Positions 34,152 to 47,100 of a DNA stretch of 64,000 nucleotides are shown here, in pieces. The notes beneath the pieces are model-generated. The model was not told the DNA's origin. It searched no databases and saw only the letters and a list, made by a program, of their open reading frames with translations. Position 1 is the stretch's first letter, and every line of letters starts with the position of its first letter. Both the position numbers and the translations under genes were made by a program. The stretch comes from Nepenthes gracilis. Lineage: Eukaryota; Streptophyta; Magnoliopsida; Caryophyllales; Nepenthaceae. The DNA lies in the NCBI GenBank assembly GCA_033239525.1, contig BSYO01000005.1, forward strand, positions 1,391,001 to 1,455,000. Reading direction: 5' to 3'.

Positions 34152-34543
34152 AATATCAATTAATCATTTATCTAATTATCATAATACCTAAAATTTTAAT
34201 ATTAATTTCTAATATTTTGACTTCTCAAATTTAATTTCATAATTATCTTTTAAAAATTTCTAATATATTAATATTCATATAATTTAAATATATAATAGTT
34301 CACTTGATTAATAAAACCTATAATTAAATTAATTTAATTAAGTACATTAATTATTATAACTAAATTTAAGAATCGAAACACCCAAACTCAAACTATTAAT
34401 TCAAATTAATAGCTTGAATATCTAAGCCTAATCACAAGATTTAATACTTAAAATAATTACTAAAATAGTTATATAATTATTAAAATTAATTAAATAATTT
34501 ATTTTTATAAAATTATAAACTCAAAAATATTTAAGATATTACA

Positions 34544-37500
34544 TCATCAATAACATCTCTCACCCAATGATATCGAATGTCAATATACTTTAATTTCGAA
34601 TGGAATGAGGAGTTCTTATACAAATGTATGACACTTTGACTGTCACAGAATACTATATATTTTTCTTACCTTAAATCCAACGCATGGATAAACCCTTTCA
34701 TCCATAGTATCTCCTTATTGGTCTCAATCATAGCAATGAACACGACCTCCGTAGTAAAAAGGGAAACACATTTTTACAACTTAGATTACCAAGAGACTGC
34801 TCATCCAACAAATTTGACCAAGTACCCTAATGTAGATTTTCGAGAGTCAATATCCCTAGCCATATCCGCGTCTATGTAGCCGACCCATTGGAACTTCTCT
34901 TCTTCAAAACGCAGACACATCTTTAAAATTTCTTGGAGATATCTAAGAATCCACTTCACAGTAAACCAATACTCTATCTCTAGATTTGAGAGAAATCTAC
35001 TAACAATACCAACTACATGAGCAATATTCGGCCTTGTACACATGGCCGCGTACATCAAGTTACCAACGGCTGAGGAATAAGGTCCTTCTCATGCGAGCTT
35101 GCTTTGTGTCCGAGGATGGACATTACTTCTTACTCAACCTGAAGTGGTTAGCCAATGGGGTGCTCACTAGTTTAGATTTTTCCATGTTAAAGCGCTGTAG
35201 CACCTTTTCAATGTAACTCTCCTGGGACAACCAGAGTTTTTTGTTCTTTTGGTCGTGAATTATTCTAATACTTAGAGTCTACTTTGCCAGTCCGAGATCT
35301 TTCATGGCAAATAATTGTCCCAATTACTCCTTCAGCTTCTTAATCTGAACACTATTTTGTCCGATAATCAGCATGTCATCCACATAAAGGAAAAGGATAA
35401 TAAAATCATCCTCGAAAAATCTCTACATAAAGACGCAGTGATCAGAAGTAGTCTTTTGGTACCCTTATCCGACCATGACAGACTCAAACTTTTTATACCA
35501 TTATCTTAGAATTTATTTTATCCCGTACAAGCTCTTCCTCAGACGACAGACTAATTCTTTCTTTCCCTTGACCTCGAACCCCTTTGATTAATCTACGTAA
35601 ATTTTCTCTTCAAGGTCACCATGGAAGAATACTGTTCGAACATCCAGTTGCTCTATCTTCAAGTCCAAGACAACTGCCAAGCAAAGCACAACACGAATCG
35701 AGGATATTTTTACCATGGGCGCAAAGATTTTATCAAAATTCACACCATTGAGCTAATTGAAGGCTTTTACTACCAGCCGCGCCTTGTGCCTCGGCTGCAT
35801 AGTGTCATTGAATGTTTTCAACCGAAAGACCCACTTATTTTTTAGAACTTTCTTTACCTAAGAAAATTCGGCCAAATAAAAAGCATGATTCTCATGGAGA
35901 GAACTCATTTTATCATTCATAATTTCTAACCATCTCTCCTTATTCTCGTCTTCCATAGCCTTTTCAAGTATCTCAAACTATTCAGTATCAGTGAGTAGGA
36001 CGTATTCATTAGGAGATAAACGGATGGACCGACGTCTTTCTCTCGAGGATCGTCGCACGGGAACCTCCTCAGCCTGTTGAGGAGTAACATCATCATTCTG
36101 ATCCTCATGAGGCACAGCGACTGCCTCATTATTATACTTGGCCACTCTTGGACCATTGTCCTCAAACTCAATAGATACTGGACGAACAGTTTCAACATTT
36201 ACCTTGTCCATTCGGTCAGTGTTATATTAAACCTTACTGTCTTTCCCATTATCTTCAATGGTCTCTTTTTCAATAAAGATCACATCTCATGATCGGACAA
36301 ACTTCTTCTCCGCTGAGTCATAAAATCTATAGCCTAGTTCCTCTTTTCCATAACCAAGAAAGACGTACTGCATTATTTTTTGCTCCAATTTACTTCTTTC
36401 ATCTCTCGGGATATGAATATAAGCTTTGTATCCAAACACCCTTAGGTAGTCATAAGAAGGCTTCTTGCCTGACTATATCTTCTCTGACATCTCACTCTTC
36501 AATATCTTGTTGGGCAACCTATTAGTAACATAGGCCGTCGTCCTAAATCCTTCTGCCCACAAAGAACTGGAAAGTTTTGCCTCAGAAAGTATACACCTGA
36601 CCCTTTCTAGCAGTGTGCAATTCATCCGCTCAACCACCCTGTTTAGTTGCGATGTTTTTTGTGGTGTCCTCTAATGTCTGACACCATGAGAACTACAATA
36701 GGTATCGAAAGCCCCAATATACTTTCCCCCATTATCACTGCGGATGGTTTTTAATTTATTTCCCATCTGACGATCCACAAGAATATAAAATTACTCAAAC
36801 ACACCGAGGACTTGGTCATTGGTCTTTAGTGGGTAAACTCACAATTTTCTAGAGCAATTGTCAATAAAAAAATAAAGTATTGGGTTTCATCAAAGGACTT
36901 TTCCTTAAATAATCTGTACACATCTGTATGGATGAGATCGAGCATATTAGCCTTCACAGAGGATAAGTCTCCATGGAACGAGACTCTACGTTACTTTCTG
37001 GCCATACAATGAGGACACGTCATCAGTCCATCTTCCTTCAGCTTTGGGATGAGACCCATTCTGGTCAAATGACATAGTCCATGTTCACTCATGTGGCCCA
37101 ACTTTCGGTGCCATCGGTCTTCGAACTCCTTGTTAGTGATAGAGTTTGCGTCCCCGGCCACTGCACAAACTCTCATCACGTACAAGCCAGAGGACTTTTT
37201 TCCTCGTGTTACGGCCAGAGACCCTCTGGTTAGCTTCCATTCACCTTCACAGAATGTATTATAGTAACTTTCATCATCTAACCAGCCGACTGAAATAATA
37301 TTCAGTCGAATATTAGGGACATAACGAATATCTTTCAGCATCAAATTCGTCCCATTATTGGTGACCAGCACAATGTCACCTCTCCCAACAATTGCAGATG
37401 TTCCTTCATTTTTTATTATTATCACTCTAAAGTGTCCAGAAGTATAGGATGTAAACAAACCTCTTCTGGACGTGGCATGTAGAAAAGCACCAAAATCAAC

Positions 37501-38410
37501 CACCCAACCGGACTCGTGATCCGTCAAGTTTACTACGTTTTCTTCATATTTCAACAGGAGATCGCCTATTGTGACCACATAGACTGAAGACTTTTCCTCT
37601 ACTCGTCCTTTCTCTTCTTTCTCTTTCTCCTTCTCTAAGTATTCTCGCTTCCACTTGAAACAATTTTTTTAGATGTGTCCCTTCTGGCCATAGTGGTGGC
37701 ACTCAAGATTTTGGTATTTTGACCGAGACTTATTGCAGCCTTTCTCATCGTGCTTCTGACCGCATCCTCTACTTCTTTCCCTGGACTCGAACACAAGTAC
37801 CTTGGACTGTGAAGATATTAAAATCCCTTGTGACCGCCTTAACTCATTCATGAGTAAGGATGCAATGACCTCGTTTAATTTAAACGTGTCTTTTCCAAAC
37901 AGTAAGGTGGTGACGATGTGGTCATAATAAACCGGTAAAGAGGCTAGAAGTACCAACGCCTTATCCTCCTCCTTGATCTCTTCATCAAGAGTTGACATCT
38001 GCATCACGATCTGGTTAAACTCGTCCAAATACTTTCCAAAACTGCCACATTCTGACAACCGAGGTCATAGAACTGTTTCTTTATATGTAGCCTGGTTGTC
38101 AAGGCGTTAGATTTATATCTGCTCTCTAACTTTTTCCAAACCTCCACCGAGTCTGTCAGATCGAGGACCTCCTAGAAAGTGTTGTCTGTCAGGTATAACT
38201 TGATGGTGCAATTGGTAAGGTCTTTTTTATCTTACCATTCGTCCTCGGTTAGGTTCGCTGGCCTCTCCTCCTTATTCTTCAGGGCCTCCACCGTTCATTT
38301 TCTAATTAGGATATTCTTCACCCTCTGTTGATAGAGGATAAAGTTGCATTGACCGTTGAATTGATCCACACTAAATTGCAAGTTCTTCGAAAATTATGAT
38401 GACGCCATTA
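34544..38410 (-). pseudogene. gag-pol remnant of second Copia
   Basis: Minus strand, in order: gag (about 38400-37640; 38058-37669 carries YLDEFNQIVMQM and LVLLASLPVYYDHI, then a broken zinc knuckle CHHYGQKGHI); protease with VVDFGA at the D-[ST]-G site, and GAG-pre-integrase (37578-36991, HRKLGHMSEHGL, CPHCMARK); integrase core and C-terminal region (36990-36000); RT (about 35900-35340, KNKWVFRLK and YVDDMLIIGQ); RNase H (35058-34549, ending before the inserted LTR). The last residues (NMMIKILPKEK) are at 31010-30950. Stops and frameshifts are frequent. Domain sequences resemble the first Copia, but the LTRs differ. Confidence 0.88.
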
Positions 38411-38443
38411 GGACAGAGTTCTCAACCAGTTTTTGATACCACC

Positions 38444-39240
38444 TGTTAGCGTCCAAATGGGCGGCCGGACAACAAAGGCTTGATCACACACATACAATAA
38501 AGTAAAATGGAAAAAGAAAATGAATACAAAATATTTTACGTGGAAAACCCTTTGAATAAGGAAAAAACTACGGAACTCCAATCCACAAAAGGATTGCACT
38601 ATGTAAGTTTTCGGTTACACAAACCACCAACTACACAAACCCTAGTAGTCGAAGAAGAAGAAGAACAGGGCCTTGAGAAGACACCCATCCAGCTCTCCCT
38701 ATTACACTTCACTCTTCTTTCACTCTTTGTTTCTACAATAGCTCTTATACATACACGCTCACTCACTCACCACCCCTACTAACAGATACAAAACACACAC
38801 ATATATGTAAACTGGCTGATGAGATTGACAGACATGCCAACGTGGAGGACATCCGTACAGGCAGCAACCTGGCGATCGTACACCTCTACAACGGCGCTAT
38901 AGACTATTCGGCCCAATGCATACAGCGCCCATTCTACAAATGCGCCCATTCTACATATTCCTCACAAATCTCGTGTGCTCAGTAAATCTTTTGAGTTAAC
39001 GTCCACGCGTGTTTTCTGTCTTCAAGTTCTCGAGCCTCTAAAAATGCCTCTAGGCATTACCCATGGACTTTAGGCTCCAATAGTAGAAGATTCTCGGATA
39101 TTATATAATGTCTGTGTCCATTTTCAGAATCCACGCACAACTTGTTTACAAGTCTGCAAACAATACAAGCGCATAAGTCCACAGACCATATCCGCGTATA
39201 AGTCCGCGGCCACATTCCCACAAGGGAGTGACCCCCAACA
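38444..39240 (-). repeat. 5' LTR of second Copia
   Basis: The 797-bp repeat starts TGTTGGGGGTCACTCCC on the minus strand and ends GGACGCTAACA, with canonical TG...CA ends. The first ~18 bases resemble those of the first Copia LTR, but the rest does not, so the two elements are related families rather than copies. Confidence 0.85.
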
Positions 39241-41940
39241 TACATATATATATGTATCCATGAAACAAATAGAAGGACTTAAAATTATAAAACACATGCA
39301 AAATATGATATGTCAAATTATCCACATAGTACCATCCAAATTATAATTTTATACACACAGTTCGTTACCCATATATAAATATTAAATTATATAAATTATA
39401 CAAAATTATTAAAAGTCTAAAACATATAATATATCCATCAAATTTAGAAGATCAAAATCATGTAAATTTAAAAATTATATCAAAACTTATAAATATCAGA
39501 AGGTCAAAATATTTTAAAAATAGATAAATATGATATAGGTCAAATCAAAGAACAAAAAGCCGATGACTCACACGTTAACTAATCAAGATCCAAATTTGAG
39601 AATGTGCGACATATACTATTGATAATTTTGGACCGAAATACTGCTATTAAATGTTTATAGGTGAGTCATCTACATATTATTTCTTATAAATAAAGTTAAA
39701 AGTCACTTTCATTCATTACTCATGGATAATAGGTGTATCTATCAAGTGTACCTAATAGATTAATATTTGAATATATATACCATTAATTATTATATTGGTT
39801 CTAAAAAAATAAATAGTCTACTCGATAATAGGTATACAAATTTTTTTCATTATGTGAAACAAGTGCAAGTGTGAAATTTATTTCACCACGCGGGAAAAGT
39901 GTAAAATCAAATTAGACAATAAAATAAAGTCCTTAATAAAACACTTGTTCAAAATGTCTTATATAAGATCAAATGCATAATATTTTATAACTTCTCTTCA
40001 ATATAATTCTATATATAAATATAATCATTTAAATATTTACTTAATATGTGAAAAACAAATAACTTTAAATATTTGGTAAATTTTAATAGAACTTTAAACA
40101 TTCAATGAAAGATATACATATATATATATATAAAGAAAGATATGTATGTATAGTAAAACAAGAATATTAAGCAAAAATAAATAATTTTAAAAATAGATCA
40201 AAAAATAAGTTTTGATATAATTATTTTAAACTGCTGATCTGACATGAAAACGCTCTAAAACCTCATTCTTTCTTATTTTCTCTTTTTTTTCTTATTCTTC
40301 TCTCATCTTTCTTTTTTTTCCGTACAAAATGATCGAAAATCGGGTAAAAAATTCTTAAATAACCAATCAGTGCACGAGCGCCAGATAAGCGCGTGTCAAG
40401 CACTACCCACAATATACATGTATGCAGAAGTAACATATCAAGAGTTAATATTTTGCCTCAATCGTATATGAGCGCTACAATATATGCACATTAAAAGCCG
40501 CACACTCTATTTGAAATATACATGGGCACCTCATATGCATTAATTAGACCCATAGCTATTGCTCTAAACACACAAGTGTGGAGATAGATGCCTGTTAGGT
40601 ATTGGCCTAATACTCCTCAAATCCTACTTTTTTTTTAATTTTTTACTATATAATTATTTTTTAAATTAATCTAATATATATAATAATATTATTATAAATT
40701 ATAAATAAAAAATTAAATATTACATGAGGTCTCCGTCCTTGGAGTCAAACCTCCCCAAAATGGCTACTATCCTTAGCATGATGATGGGCCCAATGGGTGA
40801 GATGGCCATGACCATGAGGAGGCATAACAATAGCTTTGGCATATTTAAGTAGGCTTGCTAGCGTCCTAAGCTAGAATGTCGGCTTTATATTAAAAGTACC
40901 ACTCGACTGTGCTATCTCAAAAGCATTGTTGGTAAGATCAGCTCTTCAAGGGACAGACGAGTACTAAAGCCTCAATCTCTAGCCAACACCTTTAAAAATG
41001 TTGCTTGACATTATTAATTTCCAAACCAAAAGATCTTTAAAAAAGTGCTCCAATAAAAAGTAAACCTCTTAGGACCCTATACCGCCCTAGAGACCGCGAC
41101 TTCATATCAACAAGCAACCATTGCTATTATCAACCTTGAAACCTTTTTTAACGTCCATAGGTAAACGTTGATGATTTGTACCTATTAAAAAATTTTAGAA
41201 AAAATTAAAATTTTAGAATTCAATTTAAATTTGAAAAATATACATATTAAAACTTATTTTTTATTTATTTTTATTTTTTTAAAAAAATATTTCAACAAAC
41301 ACCCATAGCTTTTCACTTATTAAACAAATCCTAGGTTTGCCCCTTAAAAATAAATAAATAAATAAAAGATATCCAAATAATATAATGAAAGTTTTGTTTT
41401 CACGTAGTTTCATTCCCATCCATTTTATTCACTCTCCTTCCACTTCAATTACCTTACAAATTATTTTGCCAAACAAGGGATAATAAATATGTTTTTCTTC
41501 ACCATTAAAATGCTTTGGTAATTGTTTAATTTATAAAATATTTGATTTTAATGCGTAAGGTCTTCGTTTCCTAGTATGGCAGAAAGGTCCACATAATTCC
41601 TGTCCCTCGTTCTGAGGCTTCACTCTGACGAGAGTGAATTAGGAATATTAAAGTGATATTATTCCTCTATTTATCGTCAAAACGTGTTATTGGTTTAATC
41701 AAAATTATTGCTGAACAATCACCATCGTGTTTGAAAACTTCTGAGCCGATTATGATAGTTGAATAGTGACAATCAAAAGGAATAGTAGACGAAGATATCT
41801 ACTTAATAATGAACATAATGGGAACCTTTTTTTTTAATTGAAGTGATTTTAGATATTTATTGATATATTATCAACGTGTAAATAGAATAATTATATTATT
41901 TGGCTGAATTTGGGGGAAAATACCTGTGAATAAAATGACG
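39241..41940. other. Intergenic, AT-rich; no gene seen
   Basis: Long AT-rich stretches with small (TA)n runs (40115-40132) and no coding frame of interest. The last ~60 bp shade into the promoter of the third small heat-shock gene. Confidence 0.5.
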
Positions 41941-41974
41941 AAGGCCCATCCATCCATCAGACTGGAAGGTTGCA

Positions 41975-42047
41975 GAAGCTTACAGAAGTAAGCGATATTG
42001 AAACATTTTCAAGAATATGCCAGAAACTTCTTCATCGCCCTATATAT
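41975..42047 (+). promoter_or_regulatory. Heat-shock elements and TATA box, sHSP copy 3
   Basis: GAAgcTTAcaGAA (41975-41987), TTCaaGAA (42010-42015 region), GAAacTTCtTC (42023-42033) and TATATAT (42041-42047) repeat the order and spacing of the other two copies. The DNA further upstream differs. Confidence 0.8.
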
Positions 42048-42138
42048 GCAGCTTCATCCCCATTCGTTAAGTATAGTGAATAGACATCGAAACATTTTAG
42101 CAAACCTTTTTTTCCCTCGAGTGAATCATTCATCGACA

Positions 42139-42606
42139 ATGTCGCTGATTCCGAGTATCTTCGGCGGACGAGGAAGCAGAATCTTCGATCCGTTCTCGCT
42201 CGACTTCTGTGATCCCTTCACAGCCAACAGATCTCTCTCCAGCTCTTACGTCTCCGGTGAGACCTCCGCCTTCGTGAACGCGCGGATCGACTGGAAGGAG
42301 ACTCCGGAGGCTCACATCTTCAAGGCGGATCTTCCGGGGATTCGGAAGGCGGAGGTGAAGGTGGAGGTGGAAGAAGGCAGGGTGCTTCAGATCAGCGGAG
42401 AGAGGAGCAGGGAGCAGGAGGAGAAGACTGATAAGTGGCACCGCGTGGAGCGGAGCAGCGGGAAGTTCCTGCGGCGGTTCGGGCTGCCGGAGAATGCGAA
42501 AGTGGAGGAGGTGAAGGCTTCGATGGAGAACGGGGTGCTGACGATCACAGTTCCGAAGATGGAGGGAAAGAAGCCCGAGATCAAATCTGTTGAGATTTCT
42601 GGCTAA
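42139..42606 (+). CDS. Class I cytosolic small heat-shock protein, copy 3
   Basis: The 155-residue intronless frame is collinear with copies 1 and 2. I chose the ATG at 42139 because the protein from there starts [10 protein letters not shown] like its paralogues; an in-frame ATG at 41998 lies upstream of the TATA box and cannot be the natural start. The alpha-crystallin domain is well conserved (GVLT at 132-135, V-E-I at 151-153), but the N-terminal arm has changed: the WDPF motif reads CDPF (TGG to TGT), and nearby residues differ ([14 protein letters not shown]). It is intact with a heat-shock promoter. The same-strand orientation as copy 1 and greater divergence suggest an older duplication. 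Confidence 0.94.
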   Translation: MSLIPSIFGGRGSRIFDPFSLDFCDPFTANRSLSSSYVSGETSAFVNARIDWKETPEAHIFKADLPGIRKAEVKVEVEEGRVLQISGERSREQEEKTDKWHRVERSSGKFLRRFGLPENAKVEEVKASMENGVLTITVPKMEGKKPEIKSVEISG

Positions 42607-44110
42607 GAAAATCTGCTTATTATGTTCGTTTGAATGATGTTATGGTCTGCTTGTTGAAGTTAAACTCAGTAATAATAATTAATGCAATTTTCTATTGTAA
42701 CAATTAATATTACGAACTTAATTTTGAGTATGTCAATGTAATCTTAATATCTTTTAAATTAAAGTTTTACGGAATTTAGATTTTATTATTTATATTATTT
42801 TAATAAATTATAGTTATGGTAAACAATTAGATGCTGGTTAAACCTTTAATTCATACATTAGAATTTATGTAAAATAATTAAATAATGTGGCTAATTTTAT
42901 AAAATTAATATTTTATGTGATTTTAGGTTTTTTTTTTGAAATATATATTTTTAAAAAATTTAGATAATTTATTTAATTGTATCAAATAGGAGTTCTATCC
43001 TAAGTAATGGGACTGTGTATAATGTAATTTTAAAAATACTAGTTTAATATTTTAAAAAAATTAGGACTGTGTACATTATAATTTTAAAAATGTTAGTTTA
43101 ATATTTATAAATTTAGAATATTTTCTTAAAATAAAATAAAAATATTATAACTTACATGATCTGTGGAAAATATTACAACATAAAACCAAAACATGTATAC
43201 AAAAAATGAGATAAAAAGTCTGGTAGAATGATTTCAACACAAAAAATTACTATCATTGGTATATCTTTCAGGATAAAATTGATATTTCAAATTTAGATAA
43301 TCTTTAAATATAATAGAATAAAAAAATCAAAAGTAAGAATCGTAAATACGCCAAAGATCGATAGATTGAACATTTGGTTGCGCCCGATTGATGAATAATT
43401 TAAAAATGTGTCCGATTGAGGGGCGTATTTAGATACACTCTTTATTAAGGGACGTCTTAAATGGTCAGGGTATTCTTGCAGGATAGTCGGGCACTTGAAT
43501 AAAAGTTTTCCTAAATGAATGTCTATTGGATGGACTCCGAAAAGGTTTACCACTTGGTAGGAGTGATGGCTAGGAGACACGATAAATTATATCATCCTTT
43601 TGTCTCATCCTTTCTTGTTGGTCTCTTCTCATTCATTTTTCCCAAGGCATCATTCTTTTGTTGGGATCAAAAGAATATTTATAGAATATAATTACCTGCT
43701 GAACTGTTTCCAATGGACAACCGTCGAAATCACCCATAACAACGCCCATGTATAAGACGAAACAATTAAACAGTTTTTTTTTCAAGTTAGATTTATCGAA
43801 CACATCAAACATTAATATTGATAACATCATTATCTAAGATATAATTTTTTAACATGATATCATTATTGTCTAGAATTGATAGCATAATAAAATGAAAAAA
43901 GAAAAAAGAAAAGAGTGACAGATGAAAAAGTATTTTTAATACGTTTTAGCATTTATGATTCTTTTCTGAATCATTTTAGCCGTAGAAACGACGTCGCTGT
44001 TATGTATGAACTACTAGCATACGAGAATTGAAAAGGATATGCTGGTCATTTGATATTTGCCTCCCACAAATTAACGCAGTTTCCCCGAGCACGCCCAAGT
44101 TGCAGTTAGG
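42607..44110. other. Intergenic, AT-rich; no gene seen
   Basis: There is no credible coding sequence. A short near-duplicate 'gggactgtgtataatgtaattttaaaaat' / 'aggactgtgtacattataattttaaaaat' lies near 43008-43092. Confidence 0.5.
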
Positions 44111-44114
44111 CAGG

Positions 44115-44123
44115 TATATATAT
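44115..44123 (+). promoter_or_regulatory. TATA box of the MYB gene
   Basis: TATATATAT lies about 60 bp before the start codon and is followed by a GA-rich leader (44144-44160). Confidence 0.6.
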
Positions 44124-44176
44124 GGTGTTTTTTTTCACACTAACGAGAGAGAGCGAGAGCGACGGATCATCAATCG

Positions 44177-47100
44177 ATGACTGTAGAAGACCCTAACGAC
44201 GTGGAGCTACCAGACGTCGCCGCATCCACTGGTGAAGGCAGCACCAACGCTGCCTTTTCTGCAGCCGAAGGCGATGTCGGTGGAGCAGCCGCCTCCAGCA
44301 CCGCACGAGTGAAGGGACCATGGTCGCCGGAAGAGGATGCGATTCTGAGTCGGTTTGTCAGCAAGTTCGGAGCGAGGAACTGGAGCCTCATCGCTCGAGG
44401 AATTCCAGGCCGGTCCGGCAAGTCGTGTCGTCTCCGCTGGTGTAATCAGCTCGATCCTGCCGTCAAGCGGAAGCCGTTTACGGGTAATCGCCTTCTCATT
44501 CTACCTTCCTTTGGCTATTGGCTGATGTATATTTCACTTATTTATAAATTTAGTTGACTAGTATATGCGTCCTGTTTGAAACTGAGATGTGTATATTACG
44601 AACTGATGATTGCTGCGGAGTTTCGGTTAATGGCATTGCATTATGAAATTTGAAATCAATCGAAGTATTGTTAACATTTAGTTCATTCTCGTCGCTTTTG
44701 CTTCTATCATATCCAATAATCATTCTTGTATTTTGCTGCGTTAATTTTAATTTTTTTTAGGATGAACAGCTGACTATTTTCTGTTCTGCTGTTCAGTTAA
44801 CAACGCTAAATTGTTTGTGCTGGGCATTATCAATTTGATGCCGTGAGAGTTTTTCAATTAGCTATGTGGTTGTTACTAGCCGTCTTTTATAGAGGATCGT
44901 GTACCTTGTCTTTGGGAAACTCATTCTCATACTTTATTTAAAATATAAGAGATTACTATCATAATGCTTTTATTTTTGCTGAGGTTTCAATGAGAATTTA
45001 TTTCTTCTATTACTTTCCCCCTTCTCTGTTTGGATGCCATTAAACAGACGAGCGTTTTCACCGGGTTTTAATAAGTTTTGGACCTTGACATGTTGAGTGT
45101 ATATGCTGTTTGATGAGCCGGAACCTTCTAGAAGCTAATTTTGGAAAAAATCTCTTCAACTGTTTTAATGATCCAACGTGGAAACAGAGGAGAAGCTCCT
45201 AATAAATTGAGGCAATACGTATCTCTCATGAAAACTAAGCAATGTGAGACGTTTAAGAATATGTGAAATTGTAGCTGCATTATATGGGTGAGTAGATGGT
45301 TTCCAATCTAACTAATTTTCAAGCGCTCCAAATGTTTGTGAAATTTTCTTATGGGAGAAGAATGGGATTCATTTAAAGTCAACTTGGAATAGGATATATA
45401 TAAATGTCATAGGAAGGATGAGAAGTGCTTAAAAGGCATTAAAACTATTTGGTCAGTAAGTGACCAACTTTGTGCAGATTACTATGTTCAGTTTTTGACT
45501 CCTCTTTTTATACGTGTAAGCAGTGAAGAGGGATTGGAGGGCATTGGCAATATGATTGATTGAATAAAGGGGTTCTGGTTAATTAAAATTGTCTCTGCAT
45601 GAACTAATGATACTTTGGCATTCTAAGTTTTTTCCTAATGAGATTTCTATCAACCCTAGAATTTCAAGTAATAGTTCAGATATCTACAACGTACTCCTTA
45701 AGAAGTTTTAACACCCACCCTAGGCTAAGGATATGACTAAGAAATTGTAATTCACATTATGATGTTTGTCAGATTTGCCCTTTCACGAACATGGATTAGT
45801 GGATCATGAAATAATGAAGTCTTGAAGTTGTTTTTGTTCTATAGTATAGTAGAGATTGAAGTGGGACAATCACCACAATGGATTCTTATAATATGTAGCA
45901 ACAGGTTTTATAATGAATGTTATCTCCAATTCTTAGGTTGCCGTTAGCTGTCCAATCATGTAGACTCTCACTATTTAGAAATTTTAGTATATATTGACTC
46001 ACACAAGAACACAATTGTGGCATATGTAAAATGTATATTCAGGAAAAGATATTATTTATCTTCAATGTTTATTATGGCAGATGATGATACGATATCCATG
46101 ATAGGCTCATGATCAGGAAACCTTTAGCTATTAGCGTCCCTCTTTTTGTTTTGGGTACATAAATAATGAAAAATCTTTGATGAACAGAGTTGGCTTAAGT
46201 ACAAACAGGAAGGAGATAGATTTCCATGGACTCTGTAAGGACATTCACTATGAGACTTGATATTGTAGCTGTGTCTCAAATATTTTTTTATTCCCAGTGC
46301 AATGTCTCTTGGGTTGAGCTTTTTGACTTGAAAGTTTGTTTTGGTAAATAGAGATTAGTTTAGTTCTTTGAACTTTTGATCCATTTTCCTTACTTTATGG
46401 AAGGATTTCAAAAGTGAAACAGTTTGAGGGATGATCCTTGTGAGAACTTATGGACCTAAGTTGAGCCTGAATAAAAAATATTCGGTTTGACACAGAAAGG
46501 ATGTTGTGTTTGTTCCTTACATAAACTAATTCGAAAAATTTAGAGTGAAATTTTGCTATAAAAAACTGTGAAATATTAGACTTTGTAAATTCAATGGTCC
46601 TTGTTTTTTTCAATGTACTTTCTTGCTCATTCCTGCGGCTTGTAAATCTGTACTTACATATTCCCACATTGTAAAGAGCTGAGCTTATACCTGTTAGCAA
46701 ACCAAATTGTCAATTCATATTAGGTCCAGCAGAATTTTTGATGAAGAGGCTGCTTAGTTTGAAGCTTCTCAGGATCCCCTTTGATAGGGATGTTATACTG
46801 AGGCATCAAATTGAACTGCCAACTCAGCCCTAATCTTTTAGTTTGTGTGGAAATAGAATTGACAAGATGGTTTTGTGAATTTCTATGATTATTTTCTTGA
46901 TCTCATTATGGAGCAATTCATGCATGTTGACTCTTAAGGAGTTTATGTTGCGCAGCCTTTAAAGGATTTATGAAATTCTCTTCTTTGGTGTCTGTCACCC
47001 TCTTCCTTTCTCTAGTGAGAATGACAAGAATAAGGATGATTCATAGTGATCACCAACATGAGGTGTATTCATATCCTCCTTAGAAACCTTTAGGCCATAA

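Larger units (their letters stand above)
31055..34543 (-). mobile_element. Ty3/Gypsy-type solo LTR nested in the Copia
   Basis: On the minus strand it starts TGTAATATCTTAAATA and ends GAGCTCGGCTCGTTACA, i.e. TG...CA ends. It is flanked by TCATT (31050-31054) and TCATC (34544-34548), a 5-bp target duplication with one mismatch. Removing it rejoins the Copia RNase H reading frame (VRDVI...NMMIKILPK). There is no pol inside. Contents include ~300-430-bp tandem repeats (31690-32912), a CA-rich stretch, a GCC-rich leader and an (ATT)n tract. It resembles the Gypsy LTR remnant at 4-6.5 kb. Confidence 0.75.
30109..39240 (-). mobile_element. Second Ty1/Copia element, minus strand, with nested insertion
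   Basis: The 5' LTR (38444-39240), a TGGTATCAAAAACTGG primer-binding site (about 38443-38426), gag, protease, integrase, RT and RNase H remnants and a 3' LTR (30109-30904) are in order on the minus strand. The element is split near its 3' end by a 3,489-bp LTR (31055-34543). Without that insert it would be about 5.6 kb, close to the other Copia. No target duplication was found: the outer 3' LTR end is eroded and flanks CCAAT versus TACAT do not match. Stops throughout make it dead. Confidence 0.85.

Noticed and set aside
33965..34234. Leu/Phe/Ile-rich frames that look like membrane proteins.
   Set aside because: CT-rich and ATT-repeat DNA in the LTR; no start context or homology.
41998..42138. 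N-terminal extension of sHSP copy 3 from an upstream in-frame ATG.
   Set aside because: It overlaps the heat-shock elements and TATA box, and paralogues start at the [10 protein letters not shown] methionine.
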